This document shows, piece after piece, positions 18,338 to 26,774 of a stretch of 45,910 bases of DNA. Numbering within the stretch: position 1 is the stretch's first letter; each line of letters begins with the position of its first letter. The notes beneath the pieces are model-generated. The model saw nothing but the letters and a program-made list of their open reading frames with translations, did not search any database and was not told where the DNA came from. Origin of the DNA: Idiomarina sp. 34-48-12 (GTDB lineage: Bacteria > Pseudomonadota > Gammaproteobacteria > Enterobacterales > Alteromonadaceae); contig NCJS01000003.1 of the NCBI GenBank assembly GCA_002279005.1, forward strand, positions 1 to 45,910, read 5' to 3'. The position numbers and the translations under genes are program-made.

Positions 18338-20512
18338 CTAACTGAAGTCTTGTGGATCGATGTCTAGCGACCAACGCACTTTTCGTAACTGCGGTAATTT
18401 TTCTAACTGCGGCAAAACATAACGCAACAACTGTGCCCGCATAGTGCGTTGCTGCGTTTGAATCAGTAATTGATAACGATAGCGACCAGCACGACGCTCC
18501 ATAACGGCAGGAATTGGCCCAAGTACAATCACGTCGTCGCGCAGCGGAAAAAGCGCAGCAACAGCTTCAAGTGCTGCGATGACTGCATCGGCATTATTCG
18601 CTTCAGCGCGGAACAATGCGTGTTGGCTAAATGGCGGTAAATGGGTGAGTTGGCGCTCGCGCAGAGCGGTCTGGGCAAAGTGCCCGTAGCCGTTATTGAT
18701 TAGATCTTGAATGAGTTCGTGCTCGGGGTGGTGAGTTTGTAGCACCACGGTACCCGGCTTGCTGGCACGTCCTGCGCGCCCTGCCACTTGGGTAAACATT
18801 TGTCCGAGGCGCTCGGCAGCACGAAAATCTGCGCTATATAATGCGCCATCCACATCCAGCAAAGCGGCCAAGGTGACATCGGGGAAATGATGCCCTTTCG
18901 CGAGCATTTGAGTGCCAACTAAAATCGGATACTTGTTATCGTGCGCATCTTGGAGATGCTGTTGCAAGCTACCTTTCTTACGCGTGCTATCGCGATCGAT
19001 GCGCAACACAGGATAATCTGGAAACTGCTCTTGTAGTAACTGCTCAAGTTGTTCGGTACCAACACCACGACCAATTAGCTGCGTTGAGCCGCAATCGTGG
19101 CACTGCTTTGGTATCGGTTGCTGAGCGCCACAATGATGGCACTGCAGTTGTCGACTCCCTTGGTGCACGGTGTAGAACGCATCGCAGCGACGACACTGCG
19201 CCAACCAACCACATTCGTGACAGAGTAACGCTGGTGCAAAACCACGACGGTTCAAAAACAGTAGCACCTGCTGGCCCGCCTCAAGATGCTCTCGCATCAG
19301 GCCTAACAACGGCTGTGACAAGCCCGCTTTTAATGGCAGGTTTTTAATGTCCATCACGACATGGCGTGCCGGTTTTGCTTGGCCGGCGCGGCGACTGAGC
19401 TGCAAGTGGGCATAACGCTTGGTTAGCGCGTTATTGAGTGTTTCAAACGATGGCGTGGCCGAGCCAAGAATGACCGGCACTTGCTCCTCATGACCACGCA
19501 TTACCGCGATGTCTCGGGCATGATACCGAAACCCATCTTGTTGCTTTAATGAGGCATCATGCTCTTCATCAACAATGATCATACCAAGCGCTTTACATGG
19601 CGTAAAAATGGCTGAGCGGGTGCCAATAATAATTGCCGCGCTTCCGGCACGGGCATCCAACCACGCATCTAAGCGCTCTCTATCCGTGAGTGCTGAATGC
19701 AGCATCACAATCGGCACGTCAAAACGTTGCTGGAAGCGTGTGAGGGTTTGTGGCGTTAAACCAATTTCAGGAACCAGCATAAGAACTTGCTGACCACGGC
19801 GTAAAACATCTGCCATTGCCTGCAAGTACACTTCGGTTTTACCGCTACCGGTAACCCCTTCAAGCAGATACGTTTGATGTTGTTTCGCTGCGCCAATCGC
19901 TGCGACGGCAAGCGCTTGCTCTGGGTTCAACTGCAACGGCTCAGTGGCAATCTTCAGCGACCATGATTGCACGGGTGCCGGAATGTGTTCGACCGATTCT
20001 ACCCAGCCTTTGTCTTGTAGCGCTTTAAGAGCCGATGGCGAAAATTCCTGCATGCGAATATCACGGCTTAACATCGGCTTTTGTTGCAGGGCTGCGAGTA
20101 AGCGTTGCTGTTGCACCGCTCGCTTTAACTCATTTGGCGAGATTTGCGCCCCATCTTCCGTTACCTGATAACGGGTGGTGGCTTGATAACTCGCGCGCTC
20201 ACCTTGGCGTAATAGTACCGGCATCGCATTCTGAATCACATCGCCGAGCGGGTGGTGGTAATAATCCGCCGCCCACGCCAGCAAGCGCCATATTGGCTGC
20301 GGCCACAATGGCTCGTCGTCAATAACCTCAAGCACCGCTTTGCGCTGAAAGCTATCGTCGGGTGCTGATGCCTCGCCCAGACAAACACCAACCAGCTCAC
20401 GGTTTCCAAACGGCACGCGCACACGCACGCCCACTGCGGGCAGTTGCTCGCAGTCGTAATCAAATAGGCGTGGTAAGGGTACCGGTAGCGCAGTTTGGAT
20501 TATCGTCGTCAT
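18338..20512 (-). CDS. priA: PriA, replication-restart helicase
   Basis: The 724-aa superfamily-2 3'-5' helicase reloads the replisome at stalled forks. An N-terminal DNA-binding domain (1-190) is followed by Walker A GVTGSGKTEVYL (about 218) and the DEEH box. A cysteine-rich zinc region runs CHECGWLAQCRRC then CHHCGAQ and CHDCG, eight Cys binding two Zn. The helicase C-domain contains GTQMLAKGHHFPDVTL and QVAGRAGR. Length is standard. Repeat elements flank it on both sides, so it is probably transcribed on its own. Confidence 0.98.
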   Translation of the reverse strand: MTTIIQTALPVPLPRLFDYDCEQLPAVGVRVRVPFGNRELVGVCLGEASAPDDSFQRKAVLEVIDDEPLWPQPIWRLLAWAADYYHHPLGDVIQNAMPVLLRQGERASYQATTRYQVTEDGAQISPNELKRAVQQQRLLAALQQKPMLSRDIRMQEFSPSALKALQDKGWVESVEHIPAPVQSWSLKIATEPLQLNPEQALAVAAIGAAKQHQTYLLEGVTGSGKTEVYLQAMADVLRRGQQVLMLVPEIGLTPQTLTRFQQRFDVPIVMLHSALTDRERLDAWLDARAGSAAIIIGTRSAIFTPCKALGMIIVDEEHDASLKQQDGFRYHARDIAVMRGHEEQVPVILGSATPSFETLNNALTKRYAHLQLSRRAGQAKPARHVVMDIKNLPLKAGLSQPLLGLMREHLEAGQQVLLFLNRRGFAPALLCHECGWLAQCRRCDAFYTVHQGSRQLQCHHCGAQQPIPKQCHDCGSTQLIGRGVGTEQLEQLLQEQFPDYPVLRIDRDSTRKKGSLQQHLQDAHDNKYPILVGTQMLAKGHHFPDVTLAALLDVDGALYSADFRAAERLGQMFTQVAGRAGRASKPGTVVLQTHHPEHELIQDLINNGYGHFAQTALRERQLTHLPPFSQHALFRAEANNADAVIAALEAVAALFPLRDDVIVLGPIPAVMERRAGRYRYQLLIQTQQRTMRAQLLRYVLPQLEKLPQLRKVRWSLDIDPQDFS

Positions 20513-20537
20513 ACCGCAAAGTGTAACGCGAAAGTGA

Positions 20538-20685
20538 AGATATTAGCTATTGGATATTAGATATTAGCTAAAACACAAATACCCGCTACATCAGCTCTAA
20601 TATCGTTCTTGCTTTTCTAATATCTAATATCCAATAGCTAATCCTTCTTGCTTTTCTAATATCTAATATCAAATAGCTAATATCG
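20538..20685. repeat. Intergenic inverted repeat, copy 2 (priA-maeB gap)
   Basis: The same 26-base unit lies forward at 20542-20567 and inverted at 20617-20642 and 20656-20681 (one mismatch), the last two in a 39-base tandem period with CTTGCTTTT spacers. Between the arms lies CTAAAACACAAATACCCG plus TACATCAGCT, which recurs with one base change in copy 3. It fills the whole intergenic gap. Confidence 0.8.
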
Positions 20686-20694
20686 TCTTTGCTT

Positions 20695-21939
20695 TTATTC
20701 TGTCATGTAGTTCTTTGGTAGTTCGATGCGTGCGGCACCTGACGCGACTGCTGCTTCGGCGACTGCTTTCGATACTCGGGTGCGTAAACGCGGATCTAAT
20801 GGTTTTGGAATGATGTAATCAACGCCGAACTCCAGTTTATCGATATCGGATGCTTTAAGTACGGCTTCTGGTACTGGCTCTTTTGCCAGTTGACGGATGG
20901 CTTCAACGGCAGCCAGCTTCATCTCATCGTTAATGGCTTTCGCACGAACATCGAGTGCACCACGGAAGATGAATGGGAAACACAGCACGTTGTTGACTTG
21001 GTTCGGGTAGTCAGAGCGACCAGTTGCCATAATCAGATCGTCACGCACCGCCAAGGCTAATTCAGGTTTAATTTCAGGATCAGGGTTTGAGCAGGCAAAC
21101 ACTATTGGCTTTTCGGCCATCAGTTTTAAGGCATCTGGCGACAGCAAATTCGGCCCTGATACACCAACAAATACGTCGGCTTCAGTGATGACTTCTTCTA
21201 GCGTCCGTTTGTCGGTGTTATTGGCAAACAACGCTTTGTATTCGTTGAGGTCTTCGCGGCGTGTATGAATCACACCTTTCGAGTCCAGCATATAGATGTG
21301 CTCGCGCTGAGCGCCACATTTAATCAGCAATTCCATACAGGCAATAGCAGCTGCGCCAGCACCTAAACAAACGATTTGTGCTTTGCGTAAGTCTTTGCCT
21401 TGAATTTCTAACGCGTTTAGCAAACCTGCAGCAGTGACAATCGCTGTGCCGTGTTGGTCATCATGGAAAATCGGCACTTCGCAGCGCTCAATAAGCGCCT
21501 GCTCAATTTCGAAACATTCTGGTGCTTTGATGTCTTCTAAGTTCACGCCACCAAAACTGTCGGCAATATTCGCCACCGTATTGATGAAATCTTGTGTGGT
21601 ACGGTGCGTGACTTCAATATCAATGGAATCGAGGCCAGCGAAGCGCTTGAACAATAACGCTTTACCTTCCATCACCGGCTTGGAAGCCATTGGCCCCAAA
21701 TTACCAAGCCCTAAAATAGCCGTACCATTTGAAATAACCGCAACCATGTTACCTTTCGCGGTGTACTTGTACACATCATCTGGATTCTCGGCAATGGCGC
21801 GCACTGGCTCCGCCACACCCGGACTATAAGCCAACGCTAAATCTTTACTTGTTTCAGCGGGTTTTGTCAGCTCAATGCTGATTTTTCCTGGAGTTGGGTA
21901 GGCGTGATAATCCAAAGCTTGCTTGCGAAAATCGGTCAT
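20695..21939 (-). CDS. Malic enzyme, short form without phosphotransacetylase domain
   Basis: The 414-aa enzyme decarboxylates malate to pyruvate with NAD(P)+. It has the malic domain (YSPGVAEPV, then AVISNGTAILGLGNLG and MEGKALLFKRFAG) and an NAD-binding domain with GAGAAAIACMELL at about residue 190; HDDQHGTA and ACSNPDPEI are hallmarks. It resembles the N-terminal part of MaeB but has no C-terminal PTA domain. I set the start at ATG 21939, where MTDFRKQALDYHAYPTPGK matches the family; the frame stays open 18 codons upstream with an atypical hydrophobic stretch. SD is weak. Cofactor preference is not clear from sequence. Confidence 0.92.
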   Translation of the reverse strand: MTDFRKQALDYHAYPTPGKISIELTKPAETSKDLALAYSPGVAEPVRAIAENPDDVYKYTAKGNMVAVISNGTAILGLGNLGPMASKPVMEGKALLFKRFAGLDSIDIEVTHRTTQDFINTVANIADSFGGVNLEDIKAPECFEIEQALIERCEVPIFHDDQHGTAIVTAAGLLNALEIQGKDLRKAQIVCLGAGAAAIACMELLIKCGAQREHIYMLDSKGVIHTRREDLNEYKALFANNTDKRTLEEVITEADVFVGVSGPNLLSPDALKLMAEKPIVFACSNPDPEIKPELALAVRDDLIMATGRSDYPNQVNNVLCFPFIFRGALDVRAKAINDEMKLAAVEAIRQLAKEPVPEAVLKASDIDKLEFGVDYIIPKPLDPRLRTRVSKAVAEAAVASGAARIELPKNYMTE

Positions 21940-22144
21940 AAGTACGTGTACCTGATTCGAAATAAAGAAAATAACATCGGTGAATAGTGCCATTGTAGAG
22001 CTATTTGACGCAATAAGACATCTTACCTGATACGCGGTTGATGGCAGCCACGTGATCTTAACCGAGATAAAGAGAGGAAAGTTGACGGTTGTTTAAATTG
22101 ACACCATCGGTTTTTTCAATGGCCATGCGACATTGCGCTGAATT

Positions 22145-22176
22145 GAAAAATAAAAAAGGCGCCTTCTGGCGCCTTT
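22145..22176 (-). terminator. rpmE intrinsic terminator
   Basis: AAAGGCGCC and GGCGCCTTT flank a 4-base loop. On the minus strand the stem is followed by TTTTTTATTTTT. It lies about 35 bases after the rpmE stop. Confidence 0.88.
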
Positions 22177-22210
22177 CTTATAATTTCGAGAAGAAATGTC
22201 CAAAACTGGA

Positions 22211-22426
22211 TTATTTCTTGCCACCCAACATGTTGAAACGCTTGTTGAATTTCTCGATACGACCGCCAGTATCCATAATACGCTGCTTACCAGTGTAGAA
22301 TGGGTGACACTCTGAACATACGTCCAAGTGCAACTCGCCGCCTTTAGTTGAGTGAGTCACAAAAGAGTGACCACAAGAGCATGATACTTTCAGCTCGGTA
22401 TATTCTGGATGAATACCTGGTTTCAT
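22211..22426 (-). CDS. rpmE: Ribosomal protein L31 (zinc-binding form)
   Basis: The 71-aa protein starts [12 protein letters not shown] and has the zinc cysteines of the C+ form: CSCGH at about residues 16-20 and [12 protein letters not shown] at 37-48. So this is the zinc-replete paralogue; a C-minus copy, if present, lies elsewhere. It has its own promoter (22538-22566), a roughly 105-base leader with two hairpins, and a strong terminator, so it is monocistronic. Confidence 0.97.
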   Translation of the reverse strand: MKPGIHPEYTELKVSCSCGHSFVTHSTKGGELHLDVCSECHPFYTGKQRIMDTGGRIEKFNKRFNMLGGKK

Positions 22427-22492
22427 GGGGTTACCTCGTTAGGCTGCATCGCCACCCGACCCGAAGTCGAGCACCACGCAAATTACAGTTTT

Positions 22493-22520
22493 AAAAAAGC
22501 GCTGATTTATTAATCAACGC
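22493..22520 (-). terminator. Terminator-like hairpin inside the rpmE leader
   Basis: On the minus strand GCGTTGATT, a 4-base loop and AATCAGCGC form a 9-bp stem (one G-U) followed at once by TTTTTT. It lies between the rpmE promoter and the gene, about 70 bases before the ATG, where it could attenuate rpmE. A second, bulged hairpin with a UUCG loop lies closer to the SD. Confidence 0.6.
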
Positions 22521-22537
22521 GACAAATTAGGGCGCGA

Positions 22538-22566
22538 ATTATAAGCGCCAAGCCCCTCAAGATCAA
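22538..22566 (-). promoter_or_regulatory. rpmE promoter
   Basis: TTGATC and a perfect TATAAT are separated by exactly 17 bases on the minus strand. Transcription would start near 22531, giving a leader of about 105 bases. Confidence 0.7.
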
Positions 22567-22571
22567 GAGCG

Positions 22572-22698
22572 CTATTAGCGATTAGATATTAGATATTAGC
22601 TAAAACACAAATACCCGATACATCAGCTCTAATATCTAATATCCAATAGCTAATAGCGTCGTTGCTTTTCTAATATCTAATATCCAATAGCTAATATC
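22572..22698. repeat. Intergenic inverted repeat, copy 3 (rpmE-argC gap)
   Basis: Inverted 26-base units lie at 22629-22654 and 22670-22695 (41-base period), facing a degenerate forward arm at 22573-22599. The central CTAAAACACAAATACCCG block matches copy 2. Its right end is 10 bases from the first ARG box. The 368-base gap between rpmE and argC holds only the rpmE leader and promoter, this repeat and the argC control region. Confidence 0.8.
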
Positions 22699-22707
22699 GA
22701 ACTTGTT

Positions 22708-22751
22708 TTTGTATTTTTATTCTTGTTTTGTGCATTTTTATGCATTATTAT
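22708..22751 (+). promoter_or_regulatory. argC promoter with tandem ARG boxes
   Basis: Two 18-base ARG-box-like sequences lie at 22708-22725 and 22729-22746, separated by 3 bases, the spacing known for ArgR operators. The second contains TGCAT-TTTT-ATGCA, a perfect palindrome. It exactly fills the spacer between a -35 (TTGTTT, 22723-22728) and a -10 (TATTAT, 22746-22751) 17 bases apart. Hexameric ArgR with arginine would therefore block RNA polymerase. Confidence 0.75.
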
Positions 22752-22794
22752 TTGTTCATCTTTTGGACTATTTTACGGCAAGCGAGTTTTAGAG

Positions 22795-23814
22795 GTGGAG
22801 CAAGTTAAGTCAATTCCATGCGCAGTGTTTGGGGCGAGTGGTTACAGCGGCGTTGAGCTGGTGTGGCTGCTGCATAACCATCCACAATTCTCGCTTGAGT
22901 ATGCTTTTTCTTCCAGCGCACGTGAAGACGCAGAGCCAATTGCTAGTTTGTATCCCCAATTAGCGGGACAGCTTGATGTTATTCTGCAACCTTGGCACTC
23001 GGATTTGCTGAGTCAATTGTCTCAGCAAGTTCGAGTGGTTTTTTTGGCGCTACCTCATGAAGCGAGTGCTGAAATTGCACCAGTTTTGATCAATGCTGGG
23101 TTGGTGGTTTTTGATCTTTCTGGCGCATTTCGGCTTCGCGACCCTTTAGCACATCAGCAGGCTTATGGCTTTGAACGCTCTGCCGATGTCCCTGAAACGA
23201 TTCCCTATGGTTTAGCCGAATGGGCGACACTTGCCGGTACTGAGCAGCTTATTGCTGTGCCCGGTTGCTATCCGACGGTGACCAGTTTGGCATTAAAACC
23301 TGTGATGCCATTTATTGACGGCGTACCGATGGTGAATGCCGTCAGCGGTGTCTCGGGCGCTGGCCGCAAAGCTGCGAGTCATACCAGCTTCTGCGAAGTA
23401 AGTTTGGCAGCCTATGGCGTTGCGACGCATCGGCACCAACCAGAAATTGCACAAGCAATTGACCATGATGTGATTTTTGTACCGCACTTGGGTAACTTCA
23501 AACGTGGCATTTTGGCGACCATCTATGTCCCACTGCAACAGGGTACTTCACAGGCGATGATTGATACGGCCTATCAGCAGGCCTATTCTGCTGAACCGTT
23601 GATTCGTTTGCGCCAGCAACCTCCTGCGATTCGTGATGTTGTCGGTACTGCATTTTGCGATATCCACCCAGTTGTGCACCAGAACCACTTGGTTATTTGC
23701 GCTGCTATCGACAACCTCTTGAAGGGTGCCGCGGCGCAGGCGGTGCAGTTAGCGAATCAATACTTTGATTTTGATAGCACGCTCGGTCTGCAGCAACGCG
23801 GAGGTGTGGTATGA
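22795..23814 (+). CDS. argC: N-acetyl-gamma-glutamyl-phosphate reductase
   Basis: The 339-aa enzyme of arginine synthesis reduces N-acetylglutamyl phosphate to the semialdehyde with NADPH. The N-terminal GASGYSGVELVWLL binds NADP; the active-site Cys is in VPGCYPT at about residue 156; THRHQPEI and GNFKRGI are further hallmarks. The frame is open upstream to 22723, but that start lies inside the ArgR operator. The GTG at 22795 fits the family N-terminus and the predicted transcript start near 22758. SD is weak, so the start is moderately sure. It overlaps argB by 4 bases. Confidence 0.94.
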   Translation: MEQVKSIPCAVFGASGYSGVELVWLLHNHPQFSLEYAFSSSAREDAEPIASLYPQLAGQLDVILQPWHSDLLSQLSQQVRVVFLALPHEASAEIAPVLINAGLVVFDLSGAFRLRDPLAHQQAYGFERSADVPETIPYGLAEWATLAGTEQLIAVPGCYPTVTSLALKPVMPFIDGVPMVNAVSGVSGAGRKAASHTSFCEVSLAAYGVATHRHQPEIAQAIDHDVIFVPHLGNFKRGILATIYVPLQQGTSQAMIDTAYQQAYSAEPLIRLRQQPPAIRDVVGTAFCDIHPVVHQNHLVICAAIDNLLKGAAAQAVQLANQYFDFDSTLGLQQRGGVV

Positions 23815-24578
23815 CATCTCCTCTTGTGATCAAGCTTGGCGGCCGGGTATTGCAAAGCGCTAGCAATTTGGAACGGCTGCTGACCACAGTGCAGCAGCTC
23901 GCATCACTGCGCCCATTGGTGTTGGTTCATGGTGGTGGCGATCAAGTTGAAGACCTACTGCTACAGCTGGGCCACACCAGTTTAAAGGTGGACGGTCAAC
24001 GCATTACCCCTGCCGTGCAGATGCCAATTGTTGCCGGTGTTTTGGCTGGTGATGTGAATAGCCAATTAGTTGCGCTTGCGCAGCAACATCAACTCAATGC
24101 CGTTGGTTTGACCTTGGCTGCAGGCCACAGTATTGCTTGCGACGTTGATGCCAGTCGTGGTGCTGTTGGTATTCCAAAACCCAATGATGCAACACTGTTG
24201 CAAGTGCTACTGGATAAAAACTTCTTACCTATTTTAAGCTCCATTGGCGCCAGTGATGGCGGTGAGCGGTTAAATGTGAACGCCGATTTAGCTGCAGCAG
24301 CGGTCGCCCAATTACTCCATGCAGATTTAATTCTCCTTACCGATGTGCCCGGAATTCTGGACAAAAACGGTGACCTCATTGAAACCATTGTTGCCGACCA
24401 AGCCGATGCCCTGATTGCAGATGGCACCGTGCGTGACGGTATGTTGGTGAAACTGAATGCGGCCGTGCAAGCGGCGCGTGCCTCGCGACGAAGTATCGCG
24501 GTGGCCGGCTGGCAAGACGCCAAAGCGCTCACCCGACTGGCAAGGGGTGAAGCAGCCGGAACCCGCATCCGTCTCTAA
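23811..24578 (+). CDS. argB: Acetylglutamate kinase
   Basis: The 255-aa amino-acid-kinase-fold enzyme phosphorylates N-acetylglutamate, step two of arginine synthesis. VIKLGGRVL and VLVHGGGDQVE are the phosphate-binding loops, NVNADLAAAAVAQLL and LLTDVPGILDKNG belong to the nucleotide site, and the late KLNAAVQAA contains the conserved Lys. Its length suits the short, arginine-insensitive E. coli type, consistent with feedback control at ArgA instead. The ATG overlaps the argC stop (ATGA). Confidence 0.95.
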   Translation: MTSPLVIKLGGRVLQSASNLERLLTTVQQLASLRPLVLVHGGGDQVEDLLLQLGHTSLKVDGQRITPAVQMPIVAGVLAGDVNSQLVALAQQHQLNAVGLTLAAGHSIACDVDASRGAVGIPKPNDATLLQVLLDKNFLPILSSIGASDGGERLNVNADLAAAAVAQLLHADLILLTDVPGILDKNGDLIETIVADQADALIADGTVRDGMLVKLNAAVQAARASRRSIAVAGWQDAKALTRLARGEAAGTRIRL

Positions 24579-24621
24579 TTGCCACGCTATTTCGAATTTT
24601 TAGTTGTAGGTAACAACATCC

Positions 24622-25536
24622 ATGAATGATTTACTTGATATGCCGGCGCTAAGCCCGCAACAAACCACTGAACTATTGCAGTTGGCGCAAACCATAAAAC
24701 AACGCCCAACGGCCTGGTCAACTTATTTGCAGGGCAAAAGCATTGCGCTGTTGTTTGAGAAACCATCATTACGTACGCGTGCAAGTTTTGCCGCCGGTAT
24801 TCACCGCCTAGGTGGTCACAGTATTTATTTAGATGCGCAAAACCTCATTGGCGAGCGTGAGCCCGCAACTGACGTTGGTGCGAACCTAGCGCTTTGGCAC
24901 GATGCGATTGTCGCACGGGTTTATTCACAAACCACGCTCAATGATCTTGCGGCAGCTTCAGACAAGCCTGTGGTAAATGCTCTAAGCGATACCTGTCACC
25001 CATGCCAAGCGTTAGCTGATTTGCTGACGCTACAAGAACAGCTGGGCGATTTGAGCCAGGTGCATCTCACTTACATTGGTGATGGCAACAACGTCTGCCA
25101 AGCTTTGATGGCAGGTGCTGCGCGTACCGGTATGCACATGCAAGTGGTGACACCTGAAGGGTATGCGCCTGATGCTGAACTCACTGCTGCAGCACAGCAA
25201 CAGGCGGCGCAAACTGGCGGTTCAATCACCGTATTGCACGATTTAACAAAACTGCAATCCACCGATGCTATTTATACTGATACATGGTTCTCGATGGGAC
25301 AGAGCCGCGATAACAATGCCGTTATGCATGATTTTGCGCCGTACCAAGTGAACAGTGATTTAATGAAACGCCTTGGCGCCAAGTATTTTATGCACTGTTT
25401 GCCGGCTTATCGCGGTCGTGAAGTCACTGCAGAAGTTGTCGATAGCCCACAGAGCTTGGTATTAAAGCAAGCTGAAAACCGTTTACACGCGCAAAATGCC
25501 ATTTTGGTCAAACTATTTGAAGGAGCTCACGCATGA
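24622..25536 (+). CDS. argF: Ornithine carbamoyltransferase
   Basis: The 304-aa enzyme makes citrulline from ornithine and carbamoyl phosphate. The carbamoyl-phosphate motif is SLRTR at about residue 50 (S-x-R-T-R), the [10 protein letters not shown] block follows near 130, and the ornithine/catalytic HCLPAYRG lies near 257. The absence of an N-acetyl-specific insertion suggests OTCase, not the acetylornithine form. It is the only gene of the operon with a clear gap before it (43 bases), and has GTAGGT as SD. It overlaps argG by 4 bases. Confidence 0.95.
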   Translation: MNDLLDMPALSPQQTTELLQLAQTIKQRPTAWSTYLQGKSIALLFEKPSLRTRASFAAGIHRLGGHSIYLDAQNLIGEREPATDVGANLALWHDAIVARVYSQTTLNDLAAASDKPVVNALSDTCHPCQALADLLTLQEQLGDLSQVHLTYIGDGNNVCQALMAGAARTGMHMQVVTPEGYAPDAELTAAAQQQAAQTGGSITVLHDLTKLQSTDAIYTDTWFSMGQSRDNNAVMHDFAPYQVNSDLMKRLGAKYFMHCLPAYRGREVTAEVVDSPQSLVLKQAENRLHAQNAILVKLFEGAHA

Positions 25537-26771
25537 GTAAGTCAGTTAATAAAGTCGTTCTTGCTTACTCAGGTGGCTTGGACACATCAGCGATTGTGCC
25601 TTGGTTAAAAGAAAACTATGACTGCGAAGTAGTGGCTTTCGTCGCTGACGTCGGCCAAGGCGATGAGGAACTCGAAGGTGTTGAGGCGAAGGCCATTGCC
25701 TCCGGTGCCAGCAGTTGCCACATTGTCGATTTAAAAGATAAGTTTGCGCGCGAAGTTATTTATCCAACGTTAAAAACTGGCGCCATATATGAAGGCCAAT
25801 ATTTGCTTGGTACCGCCTTGGCTCGCCCGATTATTGCGGAAGCGCAAGTTGCCGTTGCTCGTCAAGTTGGCGCTGATGCGCTCGCCCATGGCTGCACTGG
25901 TAAAGGTAACGATCAAGTTCGGTTTGAGTCGGCGTTCGCTGCATTAGCACCCGAGTTAACCGTAATTGCACCTTGGCGCGAGTGGACCATGCGTTCGCGT
26001 CCGCAGCTACTGGCATACTTAGCTGAGCGCAATATTCCATGTAGTGCATCAGCAACGAAAATTTACAGCCGTGATGCGAACCTTTGGCACATTTCAACCG
26101 AGGGCGGTGAGCTAGAAGATCCATGGAATGAGCCAACCGAGCAGGTATGGACCTGGACCGTTGCACCGGAACAAGCACCAGATAAACCACAATATTTACA
26201 GCTTTCGTTTGCTCACGGTGAACTGACGCACATTGATGGTCAGCCTGTTGCCCCTGTTGAAGCGATTTTGCATCTGAATGAAATTGCTGGTGCGCATGGT
26301 GTCGGTCGTCTCGACATGGTGGAAAACCGTTTGGTCGGTATGAAGTCTCGTGGTTGTTATGAAACCCCGGCTGGCGAAGTGCTCTACGCTGCATTGCAAG
26401 GGTTAGAAAGCCTTGTGCTAGATCGCACCACGCAAGATTATCGGATTCGTTTAGGTAACGAGTTTGCACAATTGATGTATGACGGTCGCTGGTTCACCCC
26501 ATTGAAAGATGTGATGTTAGCGGCGGCAACAAAAATTGCTGAACCGCTGAGTGGTGACATTGTGGTCAAACTCTATAAAGGTAATGTGACTGTTACCCAG
26601 AAGCAGTCGCCGAATAGCCTTTATTCCAATGCATTTGCCACCTTTGATGAAGACGAAGTCTATAATCAAAAGCATGCCGAAGGCTTCATTCGTCTTTACA
26701 GTTTGGCCAGTCGAATTCGGGCATTACATCAGCAGGCTGCTGATGACACCTCGACTGCTGGCAAGGAGTAA
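25533..26771 (+). CDS. argG: Argininosuccinate synthase
   Basis: The 412-aa ATP-dependent enzyme joins citrulline and aspartate. The PP-loop is AYSGGLDTS at residues 10-18. [14 protein letters not shown] (about 117-130) and [13 protein letters not shown] are signature regions; the C-terminal helix mediates tetramer formation. It overlaps argF by 4 bases and is followed by argH(A) after 3 bases, so these are strongly coupled genes of one arg operon. Confidence 0.98.
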   Translation: MSKSVNKVVLAYSGGLDTSAIVPWLKENYDCEVVAFVADVGQGDEELEGVEAKAIASGASSCHIVDLKDKFAREVIYPTLKTGAIYEGQYLLGTALARPIIAEAQVAVARQVGADALAHGCTGKGNDQVRFESAFAALAPELTVIAPWREWTMRSRPQLLAYLAERNIPCSASATKIYSRDANLWHISTEGGELEDPWNEPTEQVWTWTVAPEQAPDKPQYLQLSFAHGELTHIDGQPVAPVEAILHLNEIAGAHGVGRLDMVENRLVGMKSRGCYETPAGEVLYAALQGLESLVLDRTTQDYRIRLGNEFAQLMYDGRWFTPLKDVMLAAATKIAEPLSGDIVVKLYKGNVTVTQKQSPNSLYSNAFATFDEDEVYNQKHAEGFIRLYSLASRIRALHQQAADDTSTAGKE

Positions 26772-26774
26772 GTC

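Noticed and set aside
20611..20690. CRISPR-like tandem repeats with short spacers
   Set aside because: Only two to three units, spacers of 13 to 15 bases that are themselves nearly identical, repeats part of a larger inverted-repeat family, and no cas genes nearby.
22723..22794. Longer N-terminus for ArgC
   Set aside because: The upstream start lies inside the ARG boxes and -35 region, and the extra residues are a hydrophobic stretch not seen in the ArgC family.
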